From Streptomyces sp. ISL-98 (GTDB lineage Bacteria > Actinomycetota > Actinomycetes > Streptomycetales > Streptomycetaceae): a DNA stretch of 35,521 nucleotides. This document shows positions 16,020-25,276 of the stretch, piece after piece (position 1 is the stretch's first letter; every line of letters begins with the position of its first letter). Below the pieces are notes generated by a model, which ran no database searches, was not told the DNA's origin, and saw only the letters and a program-made list of their open reading frames with translations. Location of the stretch: the NCBI RefSeq assembly GCF_018614055.1, contig NZ_JAGGPB010000096.1:1-35521 (forward strand), read 5' to 3'. The position numbers and the translations under genes were made by a program.

Positions 16020-16421
16020 TCACCTCCGTGTCCCCAGCCTCCGGCGGAGCGTGCTGGCGAAGTCCTCGGCTGCCATCAGCTGCGCGCGCAGCGTCTCGCA
16101 GCGGGCGTCAGCGACCCTGCGGTAGGTGTCCAGGCGCTCGCGCAGCCGGTCCCGCTCTTCGCCCGTCGGAGGGTCGTCGACCGCGGCGATGCGGTCAGTG
16201 ATCTCCAGCAGGTCGCGCATCTCCTCCAGGGAGAAGTCCAGCGGCTTCATCCTGCGGATCACCATCAGGCGATCGACGTCGGCCTCGGTGTAGAGGCGGA
16301 AGCCGCCCTTGCTGCGCGCGGAGGGGATGACGAGGCCGACTTCCTCGTAGTGCCGGATCGTGCGCAGCGACAAGCCCGTCCGCTCGGCCACCTCGCCGAT
16401 CTGCATCTGCCGCTCAGTCAT
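16020..16421 (-). CDS. MerR-family transcriptional regulator
   Basis: A 133-residue protein from ATG 16421 (preceded by GAAGG at 8 bases; GTG 16436 is possible). Residues 5-75 form the MerR winged helix: MQIGEVAERTGLSLRTIRHYEEVGLV, then GGFRLYTEADVDRLMVIRRMKPLDFSLEEMRDLLE. The rest is the dimerising coiled coil (RERLDTYRRVADARCETLRAQLMAAEDF). There is a single cysteine in the coil and none of the metal-binding loop cysteines of MerR/CueR, so the inducer is unknown. It is divergent from the SulP transporter, the usual arrangement for a MerR protein and its target, so it may control that gene. Confidence 0.88.
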   Translation of the reverse strand: MTERQMQIGEVAERTGLSLRTIRHYEEVGLVIPSARSKGGFRLYTEADVDRLMVIRRMKPLDFSLEEMRDLLEITDRIAAVDDPPTGEERDRLRERLDTYRRVADARCETLRAQLMAAEDFASTLRRRLGTRR

Positions 16422-16436
16422 TCTCCGTGCCTTCAC

Positions 16437-16821
16437 CTTCTGCGTTCCGCCGGACTACGAACACTTGAAGTGCGCCAGCATACGTGTCTGGAATCACACG
16501 GTCCGAGGGCCTGTTTACCTGCATTTCACAAGCCGCAACTCGCACTCTGCCCTCACGTCAGAGTAGAGTCTTTGGCGAGGGTGCCCGCGCTGTGCAGGTG
16601 CGGCAAGGGCAGCCCCGCCAGAGGGGGCCCTGATCGGGCCCGTCTCCACCCGCAGACTTCCGGGCAATGATGCCCGACCGGCAGCCACAGCGGCTGCTCT
16701 TCCATCCGGCAGGGCCCCCATCGAGGCCGGGCCGCCGGGGATTCCGCCCCTTGGTGTGGAGTCGAGTACGACGCGTGGGCATCCAGCGGATGGGTGTGTG
16801 CGCCCGAACAGGAACGGTTGC
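16437..16821. promoter_or_regulatory. merR-sulP intergenic region with a CACTT-G-AAGTG dyad
   Basis: This 385-base gap holds no convincing gene. At 16462-16472 lies the near-palindrome CACTTGAAGTG, of the type bound by MerR-family dimers, 41 bases before the merR ATG. A further AT-richer patch at about 16558-16568 contains TAGAGT on the plus strand and could be the promoter -10 for sulP, with a long 250-base leader. No riboswitch-like structure is evident. Confidence 0.35.
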
Positions 16822-18324
16822 ATGTCTTCACCGCTGTCCGTAGTTCCCAAGCTGCGCATGTCAAGGCCCGACTGGCTCGCCTCCCCGAAGGTCTTCCGCA
16901 CCGAGGTGCTGGCCGGCCTCGTGGTCGCCCTGGCTCTGATCCCCGAGGCGATCTCCTTCTCGATCATCGCCGGGGTCGACCCGGCCGTCGGTCTGTTCGC
17001 GTCCTTCACCATGGCCGTGGTGATCTCGATCGTGGGCGGGCGCAAGGCCATGATCTCCGCCGCGACCGGCGCGATTGCCTTGGTCATCGCCCCGCTCAAC
17101 CACGAGTACGGGCTCGGGTACCTGATCGCCGCGGTCATCCTCGGCGGCATCATCCAGATCGTTCTCGGGGCCCTGGGCGTCGCCAAGCTGATGCGCTTCG
17201 TACCGCGCAGCGTCATGGTGGGCTTCGTCAACGCCCTCGCCATCCTGATCTTCATGGCCCAGGTGCCCGAGATGCGGGACGTGCCGTGGGCCGTCTACCC
17301 GCTGATCGCCGCCGGCCTCGCGCTCATGATCTTCTTCCCCAAGGTCACCACCGTCATCCCGGCCCCCCTGGTCTCCATCGTCATCCTGACCGTGATCACT
17401 GTTGCCGCCGGCATCGCGGTGCCGAACGTCGGTGACAAGGGCGACCTGCCCTCGTCCCTGCCGGTTCCGGGCCTGCCGGACGTGCCGTTCACGATGGACA
17501 CGCTGACCACCATCGCCCCGTACGCCCTCGCTTTCGCGCTGGTCGGGCTCATGGAGTCGCTGATGACCGCCAAGCTCGTGGACGACATCACCGACACGCA
17601 CTCCAACAAGACCCGCGAGTCCATCGGTCAGGGCATCGCCAACATCGTCACCGGCTTCTTCGGCGGCATGGGCGGCTGCGCCATGATCGGCCAGACCATG
17701 ATCAACGTGAAGACGTCCGGCGCCCGCACCCGGCTCTCCACTTTCCTCGCCGGCGTCTTCCTGATGGTTCTGGTCGTCGTGTTCGGGCCGGTCGTCTCGA
17801 CCATCCCGATGGCGGCGCTGGTCGCGGTGATGATCCTGGTTTCCATGGCGACCTTCGACTGGCACTCCATCCAGCCCAAGACGCTGGGGCGCATGCCCGT
17901 CGGCGAGACCACCGTCATGGTCGTCACCGTCGCCGCTGTGGTCGCCACCCACAACCTCGCCATCGGCGTCGTTCTCGGCTCGATCACCGCCATGGTCATC
18001 TTCGCCAAGCGCGTCGCCCACCTCGCCGAGGTCTCCGGGGTCGTCGACCCCGACGGCAAGCAGGTCGTCTACGCGGTCACCGGCGAACTCTTCTTCGCCT
18101 CCTCCAACGACCTCGTCTACCAGTTCAACTACAAGGACGACCCGGACGACGTCGTCATCGACCTCACCGACGCCCACATCTGGGACGCCTCATCGGTCGC
18201 CGCCCTGGACGCCATAGAGACCAAGTACGCCCAGCGCGGCAAGAAAGTCACCATCGTCGGCCTGAACAAGCCCAGCGCCGAGATGCACGACAAACTCGCA
18301 GGCCAGCTCACCGCCGGCCACTGA
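16822..18324 (+). CDS. SulP-family inorganic anion transporter with STAS domain
   Basis: From ATG 16822 (AGGAA eight bases upstream; upstream in-frame ATG at 16756 is rejected for lack of a site) the protein has 500 residues. It has about 10-12 membrane spans beginning at VLAGLVVALALIPEAISFSIIAGVDP, the SulP signature region, then GLFASFTMAVVISIVGG and TGAIALVIAPL. A cytoplasmic STAS domain (about 410-495) holds FFASSNDLVYQF and VIDLTDAHIWDASSVAALD. Family members import sulfate, bicarbonate or related anions by symport. No carbonic anhydrase or sulfate gene is adjacent, so the substrate is open. It ends at a strong terminator, so it is monocistronic. Confidence 0.93.
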   Translation: MSSPLSVVPKLRMSRPDWLASPKVFRTEVLAGLVVALALIPEAISFSIIAGVDPAVGLFASFTMAVVISIVGGRKAMISAATGAIALVIAPLNHEYGLGYLIAAVILGGIIQIVLGALGVAKLMRFVPRSVMVGFVNALAILIFMAQVPEMRDVPWAVYPLIAAGLALMIFFPKVTTVIPAPLVSIVILTVITVAAGIAVPNVGDKGDLPSSLPVPGLPDVPFTMDTLTTIAPYALAFALVGLMESLMTAKLVDDITDTHSNKTRESIGQGIANIVTGFFGGMGGCAMIGQTMINVKTSGARTRLSTFLAGVFLMVLVVVFGPVVSTIPMAALVAVMILVSMATFDWHSIQPKTLGRMPVGETTVMVVTVAAVVATHNLAIGVVLGSITAMVIFAKRVAHLAEVSGVVDPDGKQVVYAVTGELFFASSNDLVYQFNYKDDPDDVVIDLTDAHIWDASSVAALDAIETKYAQRGKKVTIVGLNKPSAEMHDKLAGQLTAGH

Positions 18325-18330
18325 GCACCG

Positions 18331-18372
18331 ACCGCCCTTGTCCGCCGTCCACGGATGGCGGACAAGGGCGGT
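18331..18372 (+). terminator. Strong hairpin terminator of sulP
   Basis: Perfect 16-base arms (ACCGCCCTTGTCCGCC and its exact complement GGCGGACAAGGGCGGT) flank a 10-base loop, seven bases after the stop, followed by TCTCTGTG. It probably ends transcription from sulP and may also protect against readthrough from the convergent glycosyltransferase side. Confidence 0.85.
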
Positions 18373-18595
18373 TCTCTGTGCGCGAGCCGGCGACGACTCG
18401 CGCCCTGATCACTTGCCCCCGGTCGGGTATGTATCGCTTTCGCTGCGTACAACTGCGAACCGCCAATGGTCAGGTGGCTCACCTGGGTGGACGGGGCCGG
18501 CTCCCTTCCAGGTCTCCGGAAAGCCGCCTGCCCCAGAAGTCTTGCCACGCTCACCACTCACGCTCATCGACCGCTCATGAGTCACGCTCGGCGTC

Positions 18596-20638
18596 CTACC
18601 GGTTGTGATCCCCGGAAAGGCGTTTCGCTGATCTCCGGGCTACCGCCGCCAGACGGCGGCGCAACGCGCCGCGCAGCCGAAGCCGGTCTACCCGCAGGGC
18701 GAGCTGCCCGCCGTGCGCCTCCGGCTTCACGCATCTCGTCAGGTCTCGATGCACTGGCGGCAGGGGCGTCGTGGCCGGGACCTCGATCGACCAGGCTCTG
18801 GTGTCTCGTCCGCTGACCGCAAGCCGGACGGCCATCCGCCACGTGCCGTGTGCGAGCCCAGTCACGGGAATGGAGACGGCGAAACCTGTGGCGGTCGGAA
18901 CACCGGATCCCAGGAATTCGACGCTTTCGCCGTCTTGATTCTCCAGTCGTACGCCGAGCGCAGAAGCAGGGAACGCTGCGAGCGTCCAGTCTCCCCGGAC
19001 GTGCAGTTCGTCTGCCGGCATCCACGTGACTTCGGTCTTGAGGAGCCGGCGGGGCACGCGGTGCTTGTTTTCACCGACATCGACGGTCAAGTTGCCGTAC
19101 GGCTGGGTGTAGTACAGGGCCGCTGCGAAGATGCCGTCAGCACCTGCGACGACATGAACTTCTGGCTTGGTGCTGACTGCGGGCAGCCGTTGATGACCGA
19201 TGCGGAATTCTTTGCAGACCCCTGCGGCATCGAGAGCGAGGAGGACGTCCCAGAGCCCCTTCCGCGGGCGCCCACCGTCGGCAACTGAAGCAAGATCGAC
19301 GGTCACAGTGAAGCCTCCAGGAGGCGCAGCCTGCTGCCCACTCCCGGCTGTGTCATCAGGAGGGGGAGTGGCCACAGCCTCAGCCGGGACTCGGTACTCG
19401 ACCCCCGAGTTCCGCTCACGCAGCACGAGTTCCGTGCTGTAGGGCACGGCGAGGACGTCCTGCAGAAAGGCGTGACCGGTCAGGGTCAGTCGGCTGTCCT
19501 CCAGGCTCACTGAATCGAGCCGATGACGGACCGAAAGGTCCCGCGTCACGTCATACACATGGTCGGGAATGTCCAGCACGCCATCCCGGAAATGTGGCAG
19601 CCGGGCATACGCGCGCCCGCTCTCCACGAGGATGTCGGGGTGCTTGCCTGCGGAACGGATACCGAGCCCGAGCCGCTCCATGGCGACCAGCTCATCGAGA
19701 TGGCCCCGCAGGATCAGCTCGCACCGCAACCGCGTAATCGCGTTGACTCGATCCCGGAGAGAGCCGGGGTAGCAGCGCGTCAGCAGCTCACGCAGCTCGT
19801 GGAATCCTAACTCCTGAACCTGCCGGTCGCTCTCCTCGGCCAGATGGATCAGGGCGTGGTGCAAGTCGATGGTCAGATGCCGGTTCATCAACCTGTCACG
19901 GTCAGGGCCCGCAGGCACGTTCTCCTCGACCACATCGACCATCATCCCAAGCGTCCGGATGCGCTGCTCCGCACCCCGCGTGGTCACAGTGATGTTCTGA
20001 CCGTCGTCGCGCTTGACGATGAACAAGCACTCGTAGTCGGCCACGACCGAGATGCCGTCGGCGCGCAGATAGGCGAGGGCCGTGAAGAGCTGGTCCTCGC
20101 AGACCTTGTAGCCGACGGGGAAACGCAGCTTGTGCCGCTCGACGAGCTCCCGGCGAATCAACTTGAGCGGGTTGAGAGCCCAGTACACCCGCGAATTGAA
20201 GACGTCGGTACGCGGCTGATTACGGGCGAACATCGACGCCGGCGCGCCACGTCCGTTGACCCCGACCATCTTGCCCAGAACCACATCGGTGCCGTTGGCC
20301 TCGGCCATCTGGAACATGCGCTCCAGTGCTTCCTCGCCGAGATAGTCGTCAGCGTCGAGGAAGAAGACATACCGTCCACGCGCCTGATCCAGACCCGCGT
20401 TGCGTGGAGCGGAAGGGCCACCGGAGTTCTCTTGGTGGAACACCTGGAACAAACCCGGGTAGAGCTCGGCGAACCGCTCAAGTTCCTTACCTGTGCCGTC
20501 CGTCGAGCCGTCATTGACCGCGATGACCTCCAGCCGGTCGCGGCCGATGCTCTGCCCGACCACTGAAGTCAGGGTCTCAGTCAGGTACGGCATCGCATTG
20601 TATGCACCGATAATCACTGAAATATCGGGTGTAGGCAT
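18596..20638 (-). CDS. Large GT2 glycosyltransferase for surface polymer synthesis
   Basis: From ATG 20638 the protein has 680 residues; the TTG at 20665 adds nine unlike residues. The N-terminal GT-A domain (1 to about 230) starts ISVIIGAYNAMPYLTETLTSV, has VIAVNDGSTDGT for nucleotide-sugar binding, SGGPSAPRNAGLDQARGRYVFFLDADDYL with the metal-binding DADD at 95-98, and a likely catalytic KVCEDQLFTALAYL. The remainder is a helical link then a long beta-rich tail (VSLEDSRLTLTGHAF, LWDVLLALDAAG, TWMPADELHVRGDWTLAAF) like those on actinobacterial teichoic or teichulosonic acid glycosyltransferases. No membrane span is seen, so it is cytoplasmic or membrane-peripheral. It stands alone, with a possible TAGAGT -10 about 115 bases upstream. 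The exact polymer is inferred. Confidence 0.85.
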   Translation of the reverse strand: MPTPDISVIIGAYNAMPYLTETLTSVVGQSIGRDRLEVIAVNDGSTDGTGKELERFAELYPGLFQVFHQENSGGPSAPRNAGLDQARGRYVFFLDADDYLGEEALERMFQMAEANGTDVVLGKMVGVNGRGAPASMFARNQPRTDVFNSRVYWALNPLKLIRRELVERHKLRFPVGYKVCEDQLFTALAYLRADGISVVADYECLFIVKRDDGQNITVTTRGAEQRIRTLGMMVDVVEENVPAGPDRDRLMNRHLTIDLHHALIHLAEESDRQVQELGFHELRELLTRCYPGSLRDRVNAITRLRCELILRGHLDELVAMERLGLGIRSAGKHPDILVESGRAYARLPHFRDGVLDIPDHVYDVTRDLSVRHRLDSVSLEDSRLTLTGHAFLQDVLAVPYSTELVLRERNSGVEYRVPAEAVATPPPDDTAGSGQQAAPPGGFTVTVDLASVADGGRPRKGLWDVLLALDAAGVCKEFRIGHQRLPAVSTKPEVHVVAGADGIFAAALYYTQPYGNLTVDVGENKHRVPRRLLKTEVTWMPADELHVRGDWTLAAFPASALGVRLENQDGESVEFLGSGVPTATGFAVSIPVTGLAHGTWRMAVRLAVSGRDTRAWSIEVPATTPLPPVHRDLTRCVKPEAHGGQLALRVDRLRLRGALRRRLAAVARRSAKRLSGDHNR

Positions 20639-21326
20639 GAACGTGCATCCACTCCGTCTAGCCAAATGGTTCGCCGCAGGGCGCGACTGATCGCGGGATG
20701 GACCCCCCGAGCCGGACGGGGCACGCGAACGCGGGCCAGCCAGCGTCGAGTAAATATACTCTAACGAGAGAGCAAAGTCGGTAAAGCTTCTTATGATCAG
20801 AACCTGCTGGCCAGAGCCATGGACAGGCGGCGACTAGCCGTACGCCCTTGCTGCAACCTTGACGTCTCTGGAGAGTGCTACCGCCTGTGCCGAACTGGTC
20901 GTAGTCCGCTGGGTGCGGGTGAGGGCATCCTCGGCGTTCAGCGCGCGTTCGCGGACGATGGTTGCGAACCGCAATACTCCTGGCTGAAATCCGAGGCTTG
21001 CCACCCAGCTGCTCGTTTGACGGATGGCGGGGATCTCCCTGTAAGCAACACAAATCCACCCTGCGTGCGTAAGGAGCGGTGGGCGAAATTGAGCCGACAA
21101 TCCCACCCGTCGGACTCGGCTCGCGGAACGGCACGCCCCGCAGCTACTCACGGTGGTCGGTATCGATCCAGATGCGGCCGTTGCTTTGAGCATTCAGCCA
21201 CGGCCCCGCGCTGTGCCGCCAGCCCTGTGCCTCCCCCGACCGGCGGGCAGCCTCTACTGGCGCCGCCCCGTCCTGGATGCGCCCAGCGCTGCGGAGACCA
21301 GCTGGTCCGCACGTCCTTGCCCCGGG
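20639..21326. other. Region without an assignable gene upstream of the GT2 gene
   Basis: The first 130 bases are AT-rich and probably hold the GT2 promoter: on the minus strand, TCGTTAGAGTA (about 20759-20769) contains a TAGAGT -10. Beyond 20830 a minus-strand frame ends in GFQPGVLRFATIVRERALNAED... VKVAARAYG (to 20834) that reads like a protein tail but has no recognisable domain or clear start. An integrase, expected next to the excisionase-like gene at 21327, is not present here in any frame. Confidence 0.5.
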
Positions 21327-21602
21327 CTACTGCGGCGCGTGGTGTTCGACTGGGGTGCTGCTGTACTCCGGCTCGCCGCTTTCGAGCACCCGAAGCAGAG
21401 ACGTGGTGACGATCCGCGTGCTGCGGCCGATGCGGAGTACGCGGCACGGGAACTTTCCCTGGCGAACCAGGTCGTAGCCCTTCGCCCTGGAGAATCCGAA
21501 CGCCTTGGATGCTTCCTCCACGCTCCCTGTCCCGCCCCAGGTGGCACGGATGTGCGTGGGACTGTACCGGGCATCCTGTATTGCGCTGTTCTGTGTGTGC
21601 AT
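21327..21602 (-). CDS. Excisionase-like (HTH_17/AlpA type) DNA-binding protein
   Basis: A 91-residue protein from ATG 21602. The core (residues about 26-75) reads GSVEEASKAFGFSRAKGYDLVRQGKFP, RVLRIGRSTRIVTTSLLRVLESG, the winged-helix layout of MerR-like excisionases encoded just before integrases in actinobacterial integrative elements. The last dozen residues are polar. No integrase follows on the minus strand, and the nearest recombinase is 10.6 kb away on the plus strand, so it is an orphan, perhaps left behind by a lost element. The upstream minus-strand frame is open much further but has shadow-like composition. It may act as a transcription factor instead. Confidence 0.72.
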   Translation of the reverse strand: MHTQNSAIQDARYSPTHIRATWGGTGSVEEASKAFGFSRAKGYDLVRQGKFPCRVLRIGRSTRIVTTSLLRVLESGEPEYSSTPVEHHAPQ

Positions 21603-21702
21603 GTCTGGGTGTTGAGTCCTTTTCAATACGGGTTTCGGCGGCGGAAATATCCCTGGGCCCTGTGACGTTCTCTTCTGGCGTCGTGGTCGTGCAGGGGGAG
21701 TG

Positions 21703-22587
21703 GTGGGCCTGAAACTGTTCAATGTGACGGGTAGCGTGACCGAGGTCGTGCCGCGTCTTGCTGAGGTCGAGGCGGACGTGCAGGACCTCGTCGAGGCGCA
21801 TATGGAGACGATGCTGGGTGTGCGATTTCTGGCGAGCGAGTTCGTCATCGGCTGTGTCGACGGCGGGCGGATCGACTCGTTGGGGATCGACGAGAACGGC
21901 GCACCCGTGGTCGTCGAGTACAAGCGCGGCACCGACGCTGGGGTGATCAATCAGGGCCTGTACTACATGTCCTGGCTCATGGCCCATAAGGACGCCTTCC
22001 GGAACCTGGTCCGCGATCGGCTCGGGGCGACGGCCGCTTCCCAGATCCTGTGGAGCGCACCGCGGCTGATCTGTGTCGCCGGCGACTTCACCCGCTATGA
22101 CGCGCATGCCGTACGCGAGCACCGGCGCAGCATCGACCTGGTCCGCTACCGGTACTACGGCAACGACCACATCGGCCTTCAGACCGTGGCATCGGTCACC
22201 GGACAGTCGGTCGCTGCCAGACGAGTTCGTCGGCGTGCGGCCGGGCTGCCGACTGCCCGAAGGCAGGACGGCGCGATGAGCGAGCTGGCCGTGGCGGTCG
22301 ACGAGGCTCTGCTTGGTCTCGGGGACGGCGTCACCCGGGTCCAGCGCAAGCAGTACCGCGCCTACCAGAGACTGCGGAACTTCGCGTGTGTCTGCCCGCC
22401 GCAGCAGACCAAGCTCCTCGTCTATCTCAAGGCTGACCCGAAGGAGGTCGACCTTGTTCCGGGCTTGACCCGGGATGTGACGGGGCTTGGTCACCACGGC
22501 ACCGGCGATTCGGAGCTGCAGCTGCGTACGGAGCGGGACCTGGAGCGCGCCCAGGACCTGTTCCGCCTCAGCTATGCCGCGGCGTAG
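21703..22587 (+). CDS. NucS/DUF91-like nuclease with DUF5655 C-terminus
   Basis: About 294 residues from GTG 21703 (MGLKLF start, GGGGGAG upstream; GTG 21700 is adjacent). The N-terminal PD-(D/E)xK domain has GRIDSLGIDENGAPVVVEYKRG, with Asp58, Glu72 and Lys74 in the D...ExK arrangement, plus INQGLYYMSWLMAHKDAF. The C-terminal DUF5655 part reads VQRKQYRAYQRLRNFACVCPPQQTKLLVYLKADP to LTRDVTGLGHHGTGDSELQLRT. NucS proper is a mismatch endonuclease in actinobacteria; this architecture is a separate, uncharacterised branch likely acting on DNA. The linker (AARRVRRRAAGLPTARRQDG) is Arg-rich. It is divergent from the excisionase-like gene and stands alone. Confidence 0.85.
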   Translation: MGLKLFNVTGSVTEVVPRLAEVEADVQDLVEAHMETMLGVRFLASEFVIGCVDGGRIDSLGIDENGAPVVVEYKRGTDAGVINQGLYYMSWLMAHKDAFRNLVRDRLGATAASQILWSAPRLICVAGDFTRYDAHAVREHRRSIDLVRYRYYGNDHIGLQTVASVTGQSVAARRVRRRAAGLPTARRQDGAMSELAVAVDEALLGLGDGVTRVQRKQYRAYQRLRNFACVCPPQQTKLLVYLKADPKEVDLVPGLTRDVTGLGHHGTGDSELQLRTERDLERAQDLFRLSYAAA

Positions 22588-22949
22588 CGGGCCGGTGGCC
22601 GGCGCGGTCGTGTGCGGCCGGGATGTGTAGTTGTGGGCTGCTGTCGTGGCGCGGCCTTTCGACGTGGCGGTCAGGGAATGGCGGTGGATCTACAAGGATG
22701 CGGCGGATCGCCGGTTTGGCTAACCGGTGATCCCCCGCTATGTTGCGCGCCGGCTCACCCTCGCTACGCGAGGCCCAGAGCGACATGGTCGCCCTGGGGC
22801 CACTCGCAGGTCTGGCGGGGCCTGGTTCATGCGAGCTCTCTCAGCGGGCGGCCGAACGTGGGGAGGCGCCGTGGCGCGCGTACCGGGCTTGCGAGTTCGG
22901 CCGGCTGTTGAAGGGAACGCCCAGTACCTCGCTGGCTGCCGATGGGGCG
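22588..22949. other. Convergent intergenic gap with no gene seen
   Basis: Between the nuclease stop and the methyltransferase stop. A short dyad GCCGG-TGG-CCGGC (22591-22603) directly after the nuclease stop may act as a weak terminator. Open frames across the gap continue antisense to the methyltransferase and have no recognisable protein character. Confidence 0.45.
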
Positions 22950-23642
22950 CTACTTCGTCGCGATGACGTAGACGCTGCCCCAGCGGTGCTTCGGGTTGGC
23001 CATGGTGGGGTCGAACGTCCAGGGTTCGACGGTGGTGAAGCCGGCCTCGGTGAAGAATTGCACCAGCTTCTCGTGGTCGTAGGCCCACAGATGCGGAGTG
23101 TACTTGGGGTTGTCGTCCTGGTCCCGGAAGACGAAGTTGACGAGGTCGAGGCGGGTGTTGATGTCGCCGAGGCAGTCGCGCTTGGCGTACCAGCGCTCGA
23201 TCGTCCCGTCGGAGGCATCCAGGGGGCCGGGGTACTGGCTCAGGGCAAAGGCGGCGTCGGGGACGCCGGTGATGATCCGGCCATCCGGTTCGAGGACCCG
23301 GCACGCCTCTCGGACGTAGTGCTTGGCGGACCGCGGGTAGTCGATGTGCTCCAGGAAGTGCTCGGAGAAGATTTCGGCGACGCTGTCGTCCTGGAGGGGT
23401 ATGCCTTCGCGGATGTCCCAGAGGAGGTCGGCCGACGGAACGGCGTCGATGTTGAAGAAGCCGTCGATGCGACCACTGGGCCAGGCGAGTCGGCTGGCGC
23501 GCTGGTAGCGGTGGAGTTCGATCTCCTTGGCGGCGGCCCGCAGGGTGCGGGCGAGGCCGTGGGTGGTGGCGGGTTCGGCGAGAAGGGCGGTGATCTGCTC
23601 GCCGAGGAGGTCGACGGAGGGCATGCCGGAGGGACGCATCAC
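22950..23642 (-). CDS. Class I SAM-dependent methyltransferase
   Basis: A 230-residue protein (ATG 23642 or the next codon at 23639). The methyltransferase core is typical of the short Methyltransf_11 type that lacks a clear GxGxG: FFNIDAVPSADLLWDIREGIPLQDDSVAEIFSEHFLEHI, then ACRVLEPDGRIITGVPDAA, and a C-terminal FTEAGFTTVEPW. The LEHI motif and the following loop are common in methyltransferases of carbohydrate and natural-product clusters. It lies 61 bases after the unknown frameshifted gene at 23704 on the same strand, and the two were probably one operon. The substrate is unknown. Confidence 0.87.
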   Translation of the reverse strand: MMRPSGMPSVDLLGEQITALLAEPATTHGLARTLRAAAKEIELHRYQRASRLAWPSGRIDGFFNIDAVPSADLLWDIREGIPLQDDSVAEIFSEHFLEHIDYPRSAKHYVREACRVLEPDGRIITGVPDAAFALSQYPGPLDASDGTIERWYAKRDCLGDINTRLDLVNFVFRDQDDNPKYTPHLWAYDHEKLVQFFTEAGFTTVEPWTFDPTMANPKHRWGSVYVIATK

Positions 23643-23703
23643 GGATCTCCTGCGTGTGAGGTTGCTCGGGGGTGGGGTGGGGGCCGCAGGTGGCGGCGGT
23701 GCA

Positions 23704-25048
23704 TCAGGCGATGCTGGGCGCGGGGGCGGTCCACTGGTTGTTGCGCATGAGGGTGTACTTGATGTCCACCAGCCGCGGGGCGATGGTCAGCGAGAGCTCC
23801 TCGGCTGGCTGGAGGTGTCCGGCGTCGTCCTGCTCGGCGCGCCACACGCGGTAGTCCAGGTTGGGGTAGGCCGGGTTGATGCCGATCTCGCCCTTGGGCA
23901 TCGTGCCGTGGAACGGTGCGACGATGTCCATGTGGTTGCAGTAGTTCCAGGCTTGCAGCGCCTTGTGCTGGTCGAAGTAGAAGTCGGGGTAGCGGCCGAA
24001 GGTGCGCAGTTCCCGGTGGATCAGGTGCCCGAGGAGCGGTGCGAGCTGGGTGGAGAGGGAGTCGAACTGCCAGGCTTCCGGGGCGTCAGAGGGGCGAAGA
24101 GGCGGGCGGCGACGAGGTAGCTGATCCGCTCGACCAGGTACGCGCTCGCGTGACTGGTGTCGATGGTCGGGTCGACCTGGTGGATGAGCGCGGCCAGCTG
24201 CTTCGGTCGGGGACGGAAGCTCGCGAGGTCGAACTTGCCGGCCATGGCGGGGAAGGAGGCGAACAGCATCTCCTTGTACAGCCAGTTGTTCAGTTCCCCG
24301 AGCTCGGCCAGACGCCGCGTGTGGTGCGAGGTCGAGTGGAGCATCAGGTACTCGGCGACCGCTTCGAGGTACAGGTAGCCGAGAATCGGCAGGCGGGGGA
24401 TCGTCTCGTCGAGCAGCCGGAGGAACGGCTCGGCGTTGACCGGGGCGCCCTGGTGGGCCACGGCGGCGGCTGTGGCGAGGAACGCTGCCGAGTTCTTGAC
24501 CCGGCTGACGACGGTTTCGCGCAGGTGATGCCGTTCGTTCTTGCTCAGCAGGTATTCGAGGTGGCTGTAGATCTGCAGGTGGATGAGGCCCAGCCGCAGG
24601 TAGTCCACTCCGGCGAGTCCGCGGTATGCCTGTGGCGGGGTGTCGATCTCAAAGATCAGCGGGGTCGGGACACGGTCAACGACGCCGAGCTTGGCCAGGA
24701 AGGCCGGTGCTTCTTTGGCCAGGACGTACGAGCCCAGGTTGTGCATGCGGAAGCCCTCGTTGGTCGCGGTGAGAGCGGCGCGCAGTAGATGCTTCCGACG
24801 AGGCAGCCGCCCGACGGGCAGAGCACTCCCTGCTGGCTGATCTCCTCCAGGGCGTGGGTGACGTGTAGCAGGTGGAGCTTGCCGTTGCCGCTTAGGGCCT
24901 CGAAGAGGGCGTTGTGCCGCAGCAGATGGCCGTTCGGGGTCTCCTCGGCGAGCCGTCTGTCCCAGGCCGCGGTCTGGGTAGCGAGGGGGCCGGTGTGGTC
25001 GGCGGGGCTGGGGATGAGGGTGGAGTCGAAGAAGGCGTGGGCGTCGGA
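23704..25048 (-). pseudogene. Unknown protein, split by two frameshifts and lacking a start
   Basis: Three minus-strand frames join into one coherent protein of about 445 residues. The first (from about 25048) reads SDAHAFFDSTLIPSPADHTG to CPSGGCLVGSIYCA; the second from about 24780 reads ALTATNEGFRMHNLGSYVLAKEAPAF to YLVAARLFAP; the third from about 24090 reads SDAPEAWQFDSLSTQLAPLLGHL to NNQWTAPAPSIA. Each junction equals one missing base; the second lies at a G4 run (24091-24094), a classic place for a homopolymer error. No start codon fits near 25048, where the sequence switches to a NUDIX fragment on the other strand. The protein is mainly helical, with no signal or membrane span. I do not recognise the family; the methyltransferase next door suggests a small metabolic cluster. 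Confidence 0.8.
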
Positions 25049-25049
25049 C

Positions 25050-25274
25050 GAGACAGGTGTCCACTGCGCGGTCCGGCAGCACCTCGGGAACCGGCTGCAC
25101 CCCGTGACCGGAGTGCTGTGCGAGTACTTCCTTTGCGAGTATCTGGCGGGCGAAGCCAGCAACACCGACGCGGTCGAGAACATCGATGTCATGTGGGTCC
25201 CCAGAAACGCGGTGCCCCGCTTCATCCCCGTCGATACGATCTTCCCACCCATCCTGGCCGTCCTGGAGGAGTAG
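25050..25274 (+). pseudogene. 3' fragment of a NUDIX hydrolase
   Basis: A plus-strand frame reads DETGVHCAVRQHLGNRL, TGVLCEYFLCEYLAGEA, NIDVMWVPRNAVPRFIPVDTIFPPIL and ends at TAG 25274. DETG is the tail of a NUDIX box (REx2EExG), but the earlier box residues and N-terminal strand are missing. The break point coincides with the 5' loss of the opposite-strand gene at 25048, so a deletion or inversion fused two 5'-truncated genes head to head. It ends two bases before the next NUDIX gene, so the two were tandem genes originally. Confidence 0.7.
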
Positions 25275-25276
25275 AC

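Noticed and set aside
16861..18177. A 438-residue minus-strand frame opposite sulP
   Set aside because: Composition is dominated by Asp, Gly, Val and His, the usual mirror of membrane protein codons.
21603..22497. Upstream extension of the excisionase-like frame and the overlapping minus frame
   Set aside because: It lies antisense to the NucS-like gene, which has a full active site; the HTH part starts cleanly at 21602.
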